From contig JANQPB010000006.1 in the NCBI GenBank assembly GCA_028285495.1, positions 310,001 through 374,000 on the forward strand: 64,000 bases of DNA, written 5' to 3'. The position numbers and the translations under genes are program-made. This DNA comes from Acidimicrobiales bacterium. GTDB lineage: Bacteria > Actinomycetota > Acidimicrobiia > Acidimicrobiales > SZUA-35. Positions 1 through 7,715 of the stretch are shown in pieces (within the stretch, counting starts at the first letter, position 1; each line of letters begins with the position of its first letter). The notes under the pieces were generated by a model that saw nothing but the letters and a program-made list of their open reading frames with translations, did no database searches and was not told the DNA's origin.

Positions 1-1609
1 CCCGATCGAGGCCCCGGGCCCTGGCGTCGGCACGCAGGTCGGCCACGAAGTCGCCGTTGGCCTGCAGCGGCTTCACGGCGAACGCATTGCGGCCGACCGT
101 GCGGTCCCAGAAGGCCAGGAAGCCGTTGTCGAGGACGAAGAACGTGTCGTCGTCGGCCCGCTCGTAGGCGGCCTCGGCCGCCTCCCGATCGAGGGCGGTG
201 ACCATCTCGAACGACTCGTTGCCGTACCGGGCGAGCAGCAGCAACGGCGTCATCGCCGCCACGACCACCGGCACCAGCACCGGCAGCGCCTGGACCCGGA
301 ACGACGCCAGGACCCGGGCGATGAGGATCGCCGCCATCGGCAGGGTGAACAGCAGGACCCGGAAGATGATCTCGCCCCCGTAGCTCTGCAGCGCCAGGGC
401 CAGGGACGGGATGCCGGCGAGCGGGGCCAGCGGGATGGCCGGCCGCAGGTGGCGGAATCGCTCGGTTGCCATCGCCACCCCGATGATGAGCGCGGTGACG
501 AAGGTCGAGAGGCCGACGAGGCTGCGGACGTTGGTGACGAACACCCGCTCGGGCGACGAGTCGACGACCCGCTCGGACGTGGTGCTGCCGAGGTTGGTGA
601 AGAACGCGCCGATCTGGCCGACCAGCGTCTCGATCCGGGTCGAGTACCAGGGCTCGGCCGCGATCAGGAACCAGCCGAGGTAGGCCAGCCCGACGATCAG
701 CAGCAAGCGCCACGCCAGCGTCCGGCCGTAGAGCCCGAGGATCACGAGCCCGGTGCAGATGAAGAACGGGGCCAGCGGGTGGGAGACGATCGCGCCGAGG
801 CTGAGGATGAGCAGCACGACGAAGACCGGGGTGGTGCGGCTGACCGGTCGCTCGCCGCCGGCCGCGGCGAAGCGGGCGAGCACGGGAACCGAGGCGCTCC
901 AGGCCGAGCTGGTGCGCAGCGGCCCGCTCTCGAGCAGCACGAGCATGGCCAGGTAGGCGGTGTAGCCGAAGCTCTGGGGCGAGAAGTAGTCCTGGCCCGT
1001 CCACGACAGCAGCACGTAGACGACGGCGGCCAGCGGCCCGATCAGCGGGACCGTCGGATAGGAGCGGGTGGCCAGCAGCGAGACGAGCACGGCGGTGGCG
1101 CCGATGATGGCGGCCGGCCACAGGCGGAGCACGAACTCGATGACCGGGTCGTCCAGCCCGGCGAGCGGGGCGACGAACGTGCCGAAGAACCCGGGCCAGG
1201 CGAACCGGGCATCGATGAGGATCTCGCCCGTCCGCTGCTCGTCGATGAGGCGGACGAAACCGAGGTGGACCCAGACCGTGTGGAACCGGAGGTGGGGGTG
1301 GGCGAGGTGGGGGCCGATGTGGAACGCCGTCAGCCAGACGGTCGGGACCAGCAGGGCGTAGCGGGGACGCTCGACGATGGCGAGGCGCAGGGCGGCGGCG
1401 GTGGCCAACAGGCCGATGGCGAGCCCGACCCAGTACAGCGTGGGGAGCGCGGAGATGATGCCGTAGCCGTCGACCTCGTCGCCCGGGGTCAGGCGCCCGC
1501 CGACGATGGTCAGCAGCATCGAGGTGGCGGCGAGGCCGATCCCGGCCCAACCGGCCGGACTGTGGCTCAGCAGCGGGGCGCCGGGGCGCTCGCTGGCCTC
1601 GACGGTCAC
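1..1609 (-). CDS. Polytopic membrane protein, possibly GT-C-like (3' end beyond window)
   Basis: The reading frame runs without a stop from a GTG at 1609 to the left edge, giving about 536 residues of an incomplete protein. It is made of many hydrophobic segments alternating with short charged loops, with a soluble Asp/Glu-rich stretch beginning near the cut. The start overlaps the stop of the preceding gene in a GTGA arrangement; a second GTG at 1612 is also possible. It sits downstream of a flippase-like gene and a small membrane protein, so a role in making or moving surface polysaccharide, for example as a lipid-linked-sugar glycosyltransferase, is inferred from context and topology only. 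No catalytic motif was identified. Confidence 0.7.
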   Translation of the reverse strand, partial: MTVEASERPGAPLLSHSPAGWAGIGLAATSMLLTIVGGRLTPGDEVDGYGIISALPTLYWVGLAIGLLATAAALRLAIVERPRYALLVPTVWLTAFHIGPHLAHPHLRFHTVWVHLGFVRLIDEQRTGEILIDARFAWPGFFGTFVAPLAGLDDPVIEFVLRLWPAAIIGATAVLVSLLATRSYPTVPLIGPLAAVVYVLLSWTGQDYFSPQSFGYTAYLAMLVLLESGPLRTSSAWSASVPVLARFAAAGGERPVSRTTPVFVVLLILSLGAIVSHPLAPFFICTGLVILGLYGRTLAWRLLLIVGLAYLGWFLIAAEPWYSTRIETLVGQIGAFFTNLGSTTSERVVDSSPERVFVTNVRSLVGLSTFVTALIIGVAMATERFRHLRPAIPLAPLAGIPSLALALQSYGGEIIFRVLLFTLPMAAILIARVLASFRVQALPVLVPVVVAAMTPLLLLARYGNESFEMVTALDREAAEAAYERADDDTFFVLDNGFLAFWDRTVGRNAFAVKPLQANGDFVADLRADARARGLDR

Positions 1610-1971
1610 CACCGGCTCCCGCTCCCCGTCGAGGCCTCGGCCAGGTCGTCCGAGCCGGTCAGCAGCCGGGCCAGCACGACACCGTAGGCGGTGGCCAGCA
1701 GCACGATGGCCGGGCCGGTTGCCCACTCGAACCAGACAAGGGACTGCACGGCGATGGCGGAGATGGCGATCGACAGGACGCCGGCGACGACCACGGTGGC
1801 CGCCGTCGATCGGAGGTCGTTTCGCAGCAGCAGCGCGGTCGGCGCCCCAATCAGCCCGCCGAGCTGCACGAGGGCCATCAACGAGCCGATCGTGTCGACG
1901 CCGAGCACCAGCAACAAGGCCGTCAGCACCCCGAAGCCGGCCACCGCCCAGATGCGGTTGGCCGCCGTCAT
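1606..1971 (-). CDS. Small four-helix membrane protein, unknown function
   Basis: A 121-residue protein starting at ATG 1971, which overlaps the stop of the flippase gene by 4 bp (ATGA), so translation is probably coupled. Three to four hydrophobic helices cover most of its length and the C-terminus is a short polar tail. It lies between a flippase-like protein and a large polytopic protein, which makes it a likely accessory membrane subunit of the same surface-glycan operon. I do not recognise the family. Confidence 0.7.
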   Translation of the reverse strand: MTAANRIWAVAGFGVLTALLLVLGVDTIGSLMALVQLGGLIGAPTALLLRNDLRSTAATVVVAGVLSIAISAIAVQSLVWFEWATGPAIVLLATAYGVVLARLLTGSDDLAEASTGSGSRW

Positions 1972-3392
1972 GGGCGGGTCGCCCGCTCGGCGCTGGTCGC
2001 ACCGGCGGCCGGATCGCCGCCGGCCGACCCGTTCGACGTCGGGCCGGGGTGGCCGGGATCGTCGGGGCTCGAGTGGTCGGCGACGGCGCCGTTCCCGGCG
2101 GGCCCCGGGCCGACCGGGCCGGCGCGCAACGTCGACCACTCGCGGACAACGGCGACGCCGGCCAGGAGGACCAGACCGACCAACCAGGCGATCCCGACGC
2201 CGTCGATGCCGTAGCGGGGCAGCAGCAGCGCGGTCAGGCCGACGACGATGGCCGACAGCAGGGTCTCCAGCCAGACGACGGCTCCCATGCGCCCCTGCGA
2301 GCGGAGCCGGCCGACGTAGATCTGGTGGATCACGTTGGGGACCGCGGCGACGAGGAGGATGCGGAGCACGGTACTGGCATTGTCGGCGAAGCCCGAGCCG
2401 TAGATGAGCAGCACGAACGGCGCCGCGATCACGCCGACGACGACGATCGGCAAGGTCAGCCCGAGGCTGAGCAGGCCGGCCTGGACCGTGTTGCGCCGCT
2501 CCTGGTCACGCTCGTGTGAGTTCTCGGCCAGCAGCGCATGGGCCGCGTTCATGCTCAACGTGAAGATGGTGAACGTGATGAGCCAGGCCACGTTGAAGTA
2601 GCCGGCCATGACCTTGCCCTCGCTGCCGAGGACCATGAGCGGGATGGCGACCAGGGTGGCCAGCCGGGCGATCGACGCCACCCAGTCGGCGAGGGAGAAC
2701 GACAGCATCGCCCCGAACCCCGGGCCGGTGTCGGACCGCGGGTCGGCGAGCCGATCGCGGGCGCCGACCTGACGGGCGACGAGGAGGTTGATGACGATGA
2801 CGATCGGGAACACCGGCAGGGTCCAGGCCCAGAAGATCCCGAGCTCGGGGGACAGCTCGGCGAACGGGAACAGCAGTGCGATCTTGGCCAGACCGAAGAT
2901 CCCGTTCTCGATGGGAACCCACGGAGCCTTGCGCTCGGCCACCAGCACGGCGTCCTGGAGGTTGAACAGCGCCCAGCACGCCGTCGAGATCGCGAACAGG
3001 CCGAAGACGAGGAGGGTCTCGGTCAGCGCCGACAGGTCGGGCGCCCACCAGTCGAGACCGACGAGGAAGCCGACGCCGGCGAGACCGGCGGAGAGGGCAG
3101 CCAACCCGTAGGCCCACACGATCGTGCGGCCGGCGGTCCGCTGGACCAGCGGGAGGTAACGCACGAGCCCGCTCCGGAGACCGAGCACGGCGACGTCGGC
3201 CAGCATCATCATCGTGTAAACGGCCGTGGTGGCGACGCCGAAGTCGGCGTCGTCGTACAGGTTGGCGGCGACGATCCAGAAGACGAGCCCGAGGGCGGAG
3301 GTCAACAGCGTTCCCGTCATCAGCGAGAGGCTGCTGGTGACGACGGGGACAGCAGCCAGCCCATCCCGTAGCTGTGCCGTTTGCCGTCTCAT
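1968..3392 (-). CDS. Polysaccharide flippase-like membrane protein (MATE/Wzx fold)
   Basis: A 474-residue protein with about 12-14 hydrophobic helices spread evenly along its length, as in the oligosaccharidyl-lipid flippases that move lipid-linked sugar units across the membrane. The N-terminus reads RRQTAQLRDGL before the first helix, and the C-terminal 60 residues are a Pro/Gly/Ala-rich tail. I prefer ATG 3392, preceded by GGAG; GTG 3401 is possible. The product is followed by two overlapping membrane-protein genes and preceded, after a 120-bp gap, by a GT2 glycosyltransferase, all on the same strand, which supports a surface-glycan role. The transported substrate cannot be told. Confidence 0.75.
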   Translation of the reverse strand: MRRQTAQLRDGLAAVPVVTSSLSLMTGTLLTSALGLVFWIVAANLYDDADFGVATTAVYTMMMLADVAVLGLRSGLVRYLPLVQRTAGRTIVWAYGLAALSAGLAGVGFLVGLDWWAPDLSALTETLLVFGLFAISTACWALFNLQDAVLVAERKAPWVPIENGIFGLAKIALLFPFAELSPELGIFWAWTLPVFPIVIVINLLVARQVGARDRLADPRSDTGPGFGAMLSFSLADWVASIARLATLVAIPLMVLGSEGKVMAGYFNVAWLITFTIFTLSMNAAHALLAENSHERDQERRNTVQAGLLSLGLTLPIVVVGVIAAPFVLLIYGSGFADNASTVLRILLVAAVPNVIHQIYVGRLRSQGRMGAVVWLETLLSAIVVGLTALLLPRYGIDGVGIAWLVGLVLLAGVAVVREWSTLRAGPVGPGPAGNGAVADHSSPDDPGHPGPTSNGSAGGDPAAGATSAERATRP

Positions 3393-3512
3393 AGACTCCA
3401 CCGCCGCGCAGCGGCTCCGGGCGACCCGGGTCGGCTGAGGGGCCGGCGGTCGCAGTCCGCTGCGACGACCAGGGTACCCAGTGGGCTGCCGGGGAGTGGA
3501 CCGCGCGGGCGG

Positions 3513-4283
3513 TCAGTCGAGATAGCGCAGGTCGATGATCTCGGCCGCTGGCTCGAACGGGCGGCGACGCTCCTTGACGATCGTCTTCAGCACCCGCCAG
3601 CCGTCGGTCACCGTGTTGAGATGGGAGGCGCCGAACAGCCGCTCCGACTCGAAGCTGGGGACCTCGGTGACCTCGAGGCCGGCCCGGAGGGCACGGATGT
3701 TCATGAGCGTCTCGATCTCGAAGCCGTCGGCGTCGAGGTCGAGACCGTCGATCGCCCGACGCCAGAATGCGTTGTAGCCGTAGCAGAGATCGGAGTACTT
3801 GCCACCGAAGCCGAACCGGACCATGCGGGTGAGCACGGCGTTGCCGAGCCAGCGGTACCACTCCATGTCATCGGTGCCGCCGCCGTGGCAGAAGCGGGAG
3901 CCCTTGGCGAAGTCGGCGCCGCCCATGAGCGCGCCGACGAACCGGGGGATCTCACCCGGGTCCATCGAGCCGTCGGCGTCGATCATGACGATGATGTCGC
4001 CGGTGGCGGCGTCGAAGCCGCGCCGGAGCGCCGCTCCCTTGCCGGGGGTCAGGTCCTCGATGACGACCACGTCGTCGCGGAGCTCCTTGGCCACGTCGAC
4101 GGTGCCGTCGGTCGAGCCCCCATCGATGATGAGGACCTCGTGGACCCAGCCGGGGATGGCGGGGAGCACGTGGGGCAGATTGGCCGCCTCGTCGAGGGTC
4201 GGGATCACCACCGACACGAGCGGCCGGCTGGCAACCTTGGTCTCAATCGAGTCGAGCGGCACTGGGGCCACAGCTGGCTTCAT
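3513..4283 (-). CDS. Family 2 glycosyltransferase (polyprenyl-phosphate sugar type)
   Basis: A 256-residue GT-A enzyme. The motif VSVVIPTLDEAANLPHVLP begins near residue 22, IIDGGSTDGT follows near 50, and the metal and nucleotide-sugar motif MIDADGSMDP is near 100. GSRFCHGGGTDD near 130 and a YGYNAFWRRAI segment near 165 match the dolichol/undecaprenyl-phosphate glycosyltransferase group. No C-terminal membrane anchor is seen, so it probably works at the inner face of the membrane. ATG 4283 is chosen because GGAGG lies about 10 nt upstream; a longer in-frame extension to 4448 has composition unlike coding sequence here. It leads a surface-glycan group with the flippase-like gene. Confidence 0.85.
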   Translation of the reverse strand: MKPAVAPVPLDSIETKVASRPLVSVVIPTLDEAANLPHVLPAIPGWVHEVLIIDGGSTDGTVDVAKELRDDVVVIEDLTPGKGAALRRGFDAATGDIIVMIDADGSMDPGEIPRFVGALMGGADFAKGSRFCHGGGTDDMEWYRWLGNAVLTRMVRFGFGGKYSDLCYGYNAFWRRAIDGLDLDADGFEIETLMNIRALRAGLEVTEVPSFESERLFGASHLNTVTDGWRVLKTIVKERRRPFEPAAEIIDLRYLD

Positions 4284-4533
4284 GGGACTTGCCTCCGATA
4301 CACCTTCGTCGCCCGGCGGAGCATCACGCGTTGACCGCCAACGGATGTCGTTGCTCGAACGAGAGTAGATCGTTCCGGAGGCAAAACTCCCAGCTCGGGG
4401 GCTGGTTGGGTACCTCAACTCATCCCCCCGAACCGCCCATCGCCCCACCCGGAAAGCAGCCGTTCAGGCAGCCGTGATCAGCTGTTCTCGAGCCCGCCTC
4501 GACGGCGGCATCGGCGCCCGCCGCCCGGCCCGT

Positions 4534-6243
4534 TCAGGAGCTGCAGGAGAGCTGCGAGCAGCCCGGCCGCTCGCGTGCCCACTCGGGCCGCTTGGCCGCG
4601 TACCGCTCGTTGCCCGGCTGGTCGTCATAGGGGCGGCGAAGCACCTCGAGCAGCCGCTCGACCTCGGTGAAGTCGTCACCCTCGGCGGCGTCGATGGCGA
4701 GTTGGGCCAGGTAGTTCCTGAGCACGTAGCGGGGGTTGACCCGATCCATGGCTGCCGCCCGCTCGCCGGCCGGGCGACCATCGGTGGCGGCGAGCGCCCG
4801 GTGGCGGCGGAGCCAGTCGGCCGTCGTCGCGGCCACCTCGCCGGCGCCGACCTCGTCGTAATAGGCATCGGTCAGGGGGGCGACGAGCGAGGCGTCGTCG
4901 CCACCGTCGCCCGACCCGGCGGGGTCGTCACCCGGCCCGTCGGCCAGCCGGACGACGTCGGACAGGCATCGGAAGAAGATGGTCATGTCGGTCTCGGTGC
5001 TGACGAGAAGCTGGAACAGCTCGGTCACCAGCTCGTCGGCCGCGGCCGCGTCGTCGACCAGGCCGAGGCCGACCTTCTCACGCCAGATCCGACGCTCGTC
5101 CCACTGGAGATCCGAGCCGTAGCCCTCGATGGCCTCCTGGAGCGGCTCGGTCGCACCGACGAGGGGAACGAGGGCGTTGGCGAGCTGCAGGAGGTTCCAG
5201 TGGGCGACCTGCGGTTGCTGGCCGTACCGGTAGCGGCGGTGGGTGGCGTCGGTGGTGTTCGGGGTCCAGCCGGGGTCGAACCCCTCGAGCCAGCCGTAGG
5301 GCCCGTAGTCGATCGTGACGCCGTGGATCGACAGGTTGTCGGTGTTCATCACACCGTGGACGAAGCCGACCCGCATCCACCCGAGCACCATCGCCAGGGT
5401 CGTCCTGGCGACCTCGGTGAAGAAGGCGGCGTACCGCTCGGGCGTGCCGGCCGGGTGCTCGCCGGCGATCTCGGCGAAGTACTCCTCGATGGTGAAGTCG
5501 GCCAGGGCGGCGAGCAGCTCGTCGTCCTGGCGGGAGGCCGGCAGCTGGAACGACCCGAAGCGTATGAACGAGGGGCTGACCCGGCAGACGATCGCCCCGG
5601 GCTCGGGGCGAGGGTTGCCGTCGTAGAACATGTCCCGCACCACCTTGTCGCCGGTCACGGCCAGGCTCAGGGCCCGGGTGGTCGGGATGCCGAGGTGGTG
5701 CATGGCCTCGCTGCACAGGAACTCCCGGACCGAGGAGCGCAGCACGGCGAAGCCGTCGGCGCCGCGGGAGTAGGGGGTCGGTCCGGCGCCCTTGAGCTGC
5801 AGCGTCTGACGACCGCCGCCCGGCGTGACCAGCTCGCCGAGCGCGATCGCCCGCCCGTCGCCGAGCTGGCCGGCCCAGTTGCCGAACTGGTGGCCGCCGT
5901 AGTTGGCGGCGCTGGGGTCCATCCCGGGCAGCACCACGTCGCCGGTCAGGACGCGGGCCATCAGGTCGCGGTGGTCGGTCCAGAGCTCGGCGGCGAGGCC
6001 GAGCTCGTCGGCCACCTCGCGGGCGTGGGCGACGAGGACCGGAGCCGACGGACGGACCGGCCGGACGCGGGACGAGAGGGCGCCGGTGACCTGGCGTGGC
6101 CGGACCTCGGTCGAGGGATCGACGGGGAGCGCATCGACGAACCGGTTGTCCCAGCGGATGCGGGCCAGCGGCTCGGGGATGGCGGAGCCGTCATCGGCTG
6201 GCGTTGGCTCGCCGGGCTCGGGGGCGGGCTGGCCGTCGTCCAC
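4534..6243 (-). CDS. selO: SelO/YdiU family protein AMP-transferase
   Basis: A 569-residue member of the SelO (UPF0061) pseudokinase family, which transfers AMP from ATP to proteins and has been tied to redox stress in E. coli. Visible hallmarks are NYGGHQFGNWAGQLGDGRA near residue 115, LKGAGPTPYSRGADG near 150, the metal-binding region MNTDNLSI and TIDYGPYGWLE, then WTPNTTDATHRRYRYGQQP and WNLLQLANAL. The C-terminus ends CSQLSCSS; the family often has Cys or Sec at this place. The start is GTG 6243 with GGAGG seven bases upstream. It is longer than the 478-residue E. coli protein, partly through an Asp/Gly-rich insertion around residues 425-440. It faces a Xer-type gene and no operon partner is apparent. 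Confidence 0.93.
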   Translation of the reverse strand: MDDGQPAPEPGEPTPADDGSAIPEPLARIRWDNRFVDALPVDPSTEVRPRQVTGALSSRVRPVRPSAPVLVAHAREVADELGLAAELWTDHRDLMARVLTGDVVLPGMDPSAANYGGHQFGNWAGQLGDGRAIALGELVTPGGGRQTLQLKGAGPTPYSRGADGFAVLRSSVREFLCSEAMHHLGIPTTRALSLAVTGDKVVRDMFYDGNPRPEPGAIVCRVSPSFIRFGSFQLPASRQDDELLAALADFTIEEYFAEIAGEHPAGTPERYAAFFTEVARTTLAMVLGWMRVGFVHGVMNTDNLSIHGVTIDYGPYGWLEGFDPGWTPNTTDATHRRYRYGQQPQVAHWNLLQLANALVPLVGATEPLQEAIEGYGSDLQWDERRIWREKVGLGLVDDAAAADELVTELFQLLVSTETDMTIFFRCLSDVVRLADGPGDDPAGSGDGGDDASLVAPLTDAYYDEVGAGEVAATTADWLRRHRALAATDGRPAGERAAAMDRVNPRYVLRNYLAQLAIDAAEGDDFTEVERLLEVLRRPYDDQPGNERYAAKRPEWARERPGCSQLSCSS

Positions 6244-6327
6244 CTGGTACCTCCGATCGCAGGACGGGGCGACGGCGCCGGCCGCAGCGCCCCGTGGCGG
6301 TCAAGATAGCGGACTACGATCGACGCC

Positions 6328-7473
6328 ATGAATCCCGGCCGACCCGATCCCGCCGTCGGCGGGGCCGACGAGACGATCGATGGCCGAGCCGGCCGGGTGG
6401 AAGGCGGCGCGGCGGGTGGCGGGGCCGGCGCCCCGGCCACGGGCGAGCTGGCAGTCGCAATCGACGAGTTCTTCCTGGCCCGTGCCCCTCGCAAGCACTC
6501 ACCCAACACCCTGGCCGCCTACCGCCGCGACCTCGACGCCATCGTCGGCGAGCTGGCGATCGCGACCGGTCGGCCCGCCGGTGAGCTCGCCATCGACGAT
6601 CTCGGCATCCCCAACCTCCGGCGGGCCTTCGCCGCCATCGCCCACCAGTCCGCGGCCACGATCGCCCGGACCTGGTCGACGTGGAACCAGCTCTTCACGT
6701 TCCTGGTCGCGGAGGGGACGGTGGCCGGCAACCCGATGGCCGCGGTCGACAAGCCCCGGGTGCCGAAGAGCCGCCCGAAGGCCATCACCGGCGACGACTC
6801 GGTGCAACGACTGCTCCGGGTCGCGGCCAGGGGTCGCAGCGGTGCCCGTGATCCGTGGCCCGAGCGCGATTTCGCCGTGATCACCACGCTGCTGACCTGC
6901 GGGCTCCGCCTCTCCGAACTGCTCGACCTGACCGTGCGATCGATCGACGGTCCGTCCGGCGAGCGGGTCATCGGCGTGCGGGGCAAGGGCAACAAGGAGC
7001 GGACGGTGCCTCTCGAGCCCGAGGTCGAGGCGGTGATCGAGCGGTACCTGGGGTCCCGGGCCCGCCGGTTTCCCGGCCGGCTCCCTGCGGACGCTCCACT
7101 GTTCGTCGCCAACGACGGCGAGGGCATGCGGCGGGGCGCCCTGCACTACCTGGTCGAGCAGCTGTACCGGGAGGCCGGGATCCGGACCCGGGTGCCGGCC
7201 GGTGCCCTGGTCCACGCCCTGCGCCACACGTTCGCCACCAGCCTGGCCCGCAACGGCGCCAGCGGCACCGAGCTGCAGATGCTGCTCGGCCACGAGTCGC
7301 TGGCCACCACCCAGCGCTATGTCGACGCCACCGCCCGCGAGACCAGGGCTGCGGCCCGGTCGAACGACGCCTATCGGGCCCTGGCCACGATCCGGGTCGA
7401 CGAGCCGGGCGGTGAGCCAGACGGCGAGCCGCCGGACGATCGCGCCGGCGACCCGGCCGGCGACGCCGGCTGA
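6328..7473 (+). CDS. Tyrosine recombinase of XerC/XerD type
   Basis: A 381-residue site-specific recombinase. After a Gly/Ala-rich 35-residue leader, a SAM-like core-binding domain (residues 35-130) is followed by the catalytic domain. Visible catalytic elements are the Arg of LTCGLRLSELLDL, the Lys of VRGKGNKERTVPL, the His-x-x-Arg of HALRHTFATSLA, the His of LLGHESLATTQ and the Tyr of QRYVDAT. Such enzymes cut and rejoin DNA at dif or att sites. No other mobile-element gene, att repeat or tRNA lies nearby, so chromosome dimer resolution is more likely than element integration. The C-terminal 40 residues are a Pro/Asp/Gly-rich tail beyond the usual family end. XerC and XerD cannot be told apart here. 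Confidence 0.92.
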   Translation: MNPGRPDPAVGGADETIDGRAGRVEGGAAGGGAGAPATGELAVAIDEFFLARAPRKHSPNTLAAYRRDLDAIVGELAIATGRPAGELAIDDLGIPNLRRAFAAIAHQSAATIARTWSTWNQLFTFLVAEGTVAGNPMAAVDKPRVPKSRPKAITGDDSVQRLLRVAARGRSGARDPWPERDFAVITTLLTCGLRLSELLDLTVRSIDGPSGERVIGVRGKGNKERTVPLEPEVEAVIERYLGSRARRFPGRLPADAPLFVANDGEGMRRGALHYLVEQLYREAGIRTRVPAGALVHALRHTFATSLARNGASGTELQMLLGHESLATTQRYVDATARETRAAARSNDAYRALATIRVDEPGGEPDGEPPDDRAGDPAGDAG

Positions 7474-7568
7474 GCCGATCGCGGCCGCTCGGCGGATCTT
7501 CGGTTGACGCTCCGACCGGACCGGGGCGACGAACCCATAGGCTGGTGGGGGGCTTGTGTCACCTGTAT

Positions 7569-7588
7569 TGCACCTGATGACGGGTGCA
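7569..7588. promoter_or_regulatory. Short inverted repeat in the gap upstream of the 700-residue protein
   Basis: TGCACC and GGTGCA form perfect six-base arms around an eight-base loop in the 242-bp gap between the recombinase and the next gene. The gap is less G+C rich than its surroundings and is the likely promoter region for the downstream gene. No run of T follows the hairpin. It could be an operator or chance. Confidence 0.2.
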
Positions 7589-7715
7589 TGACCGGGTGGG
7601 AGCGGCCCGTAGGATTTGCGGTCCGGGTCGGGTGGCTCGGATCGACGACGGTCGGTCCCGTGCGTGACCGGCGGTACTCACACGACGTCCGGAGACGCGA
7701 AGGTAGGTTCACGGC

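Noticed and set aside
449..2519. Two plus-strand frames of 412 and 337 codons rich in Asp, Gly, Arg and Gln
   Set aside because: Both are antisense to membrane-protein genes with clear hydrophobic helices and 4-bp overlaps. Their composition is that of G+C-rich shadow frames.
6328..7473. The tyrosine recombinase as sign of an integrated element
   Set aside because: No att repeat, tRNA, other phage gene or composition shift lies nearby. A housekeeping Xer role fits better.
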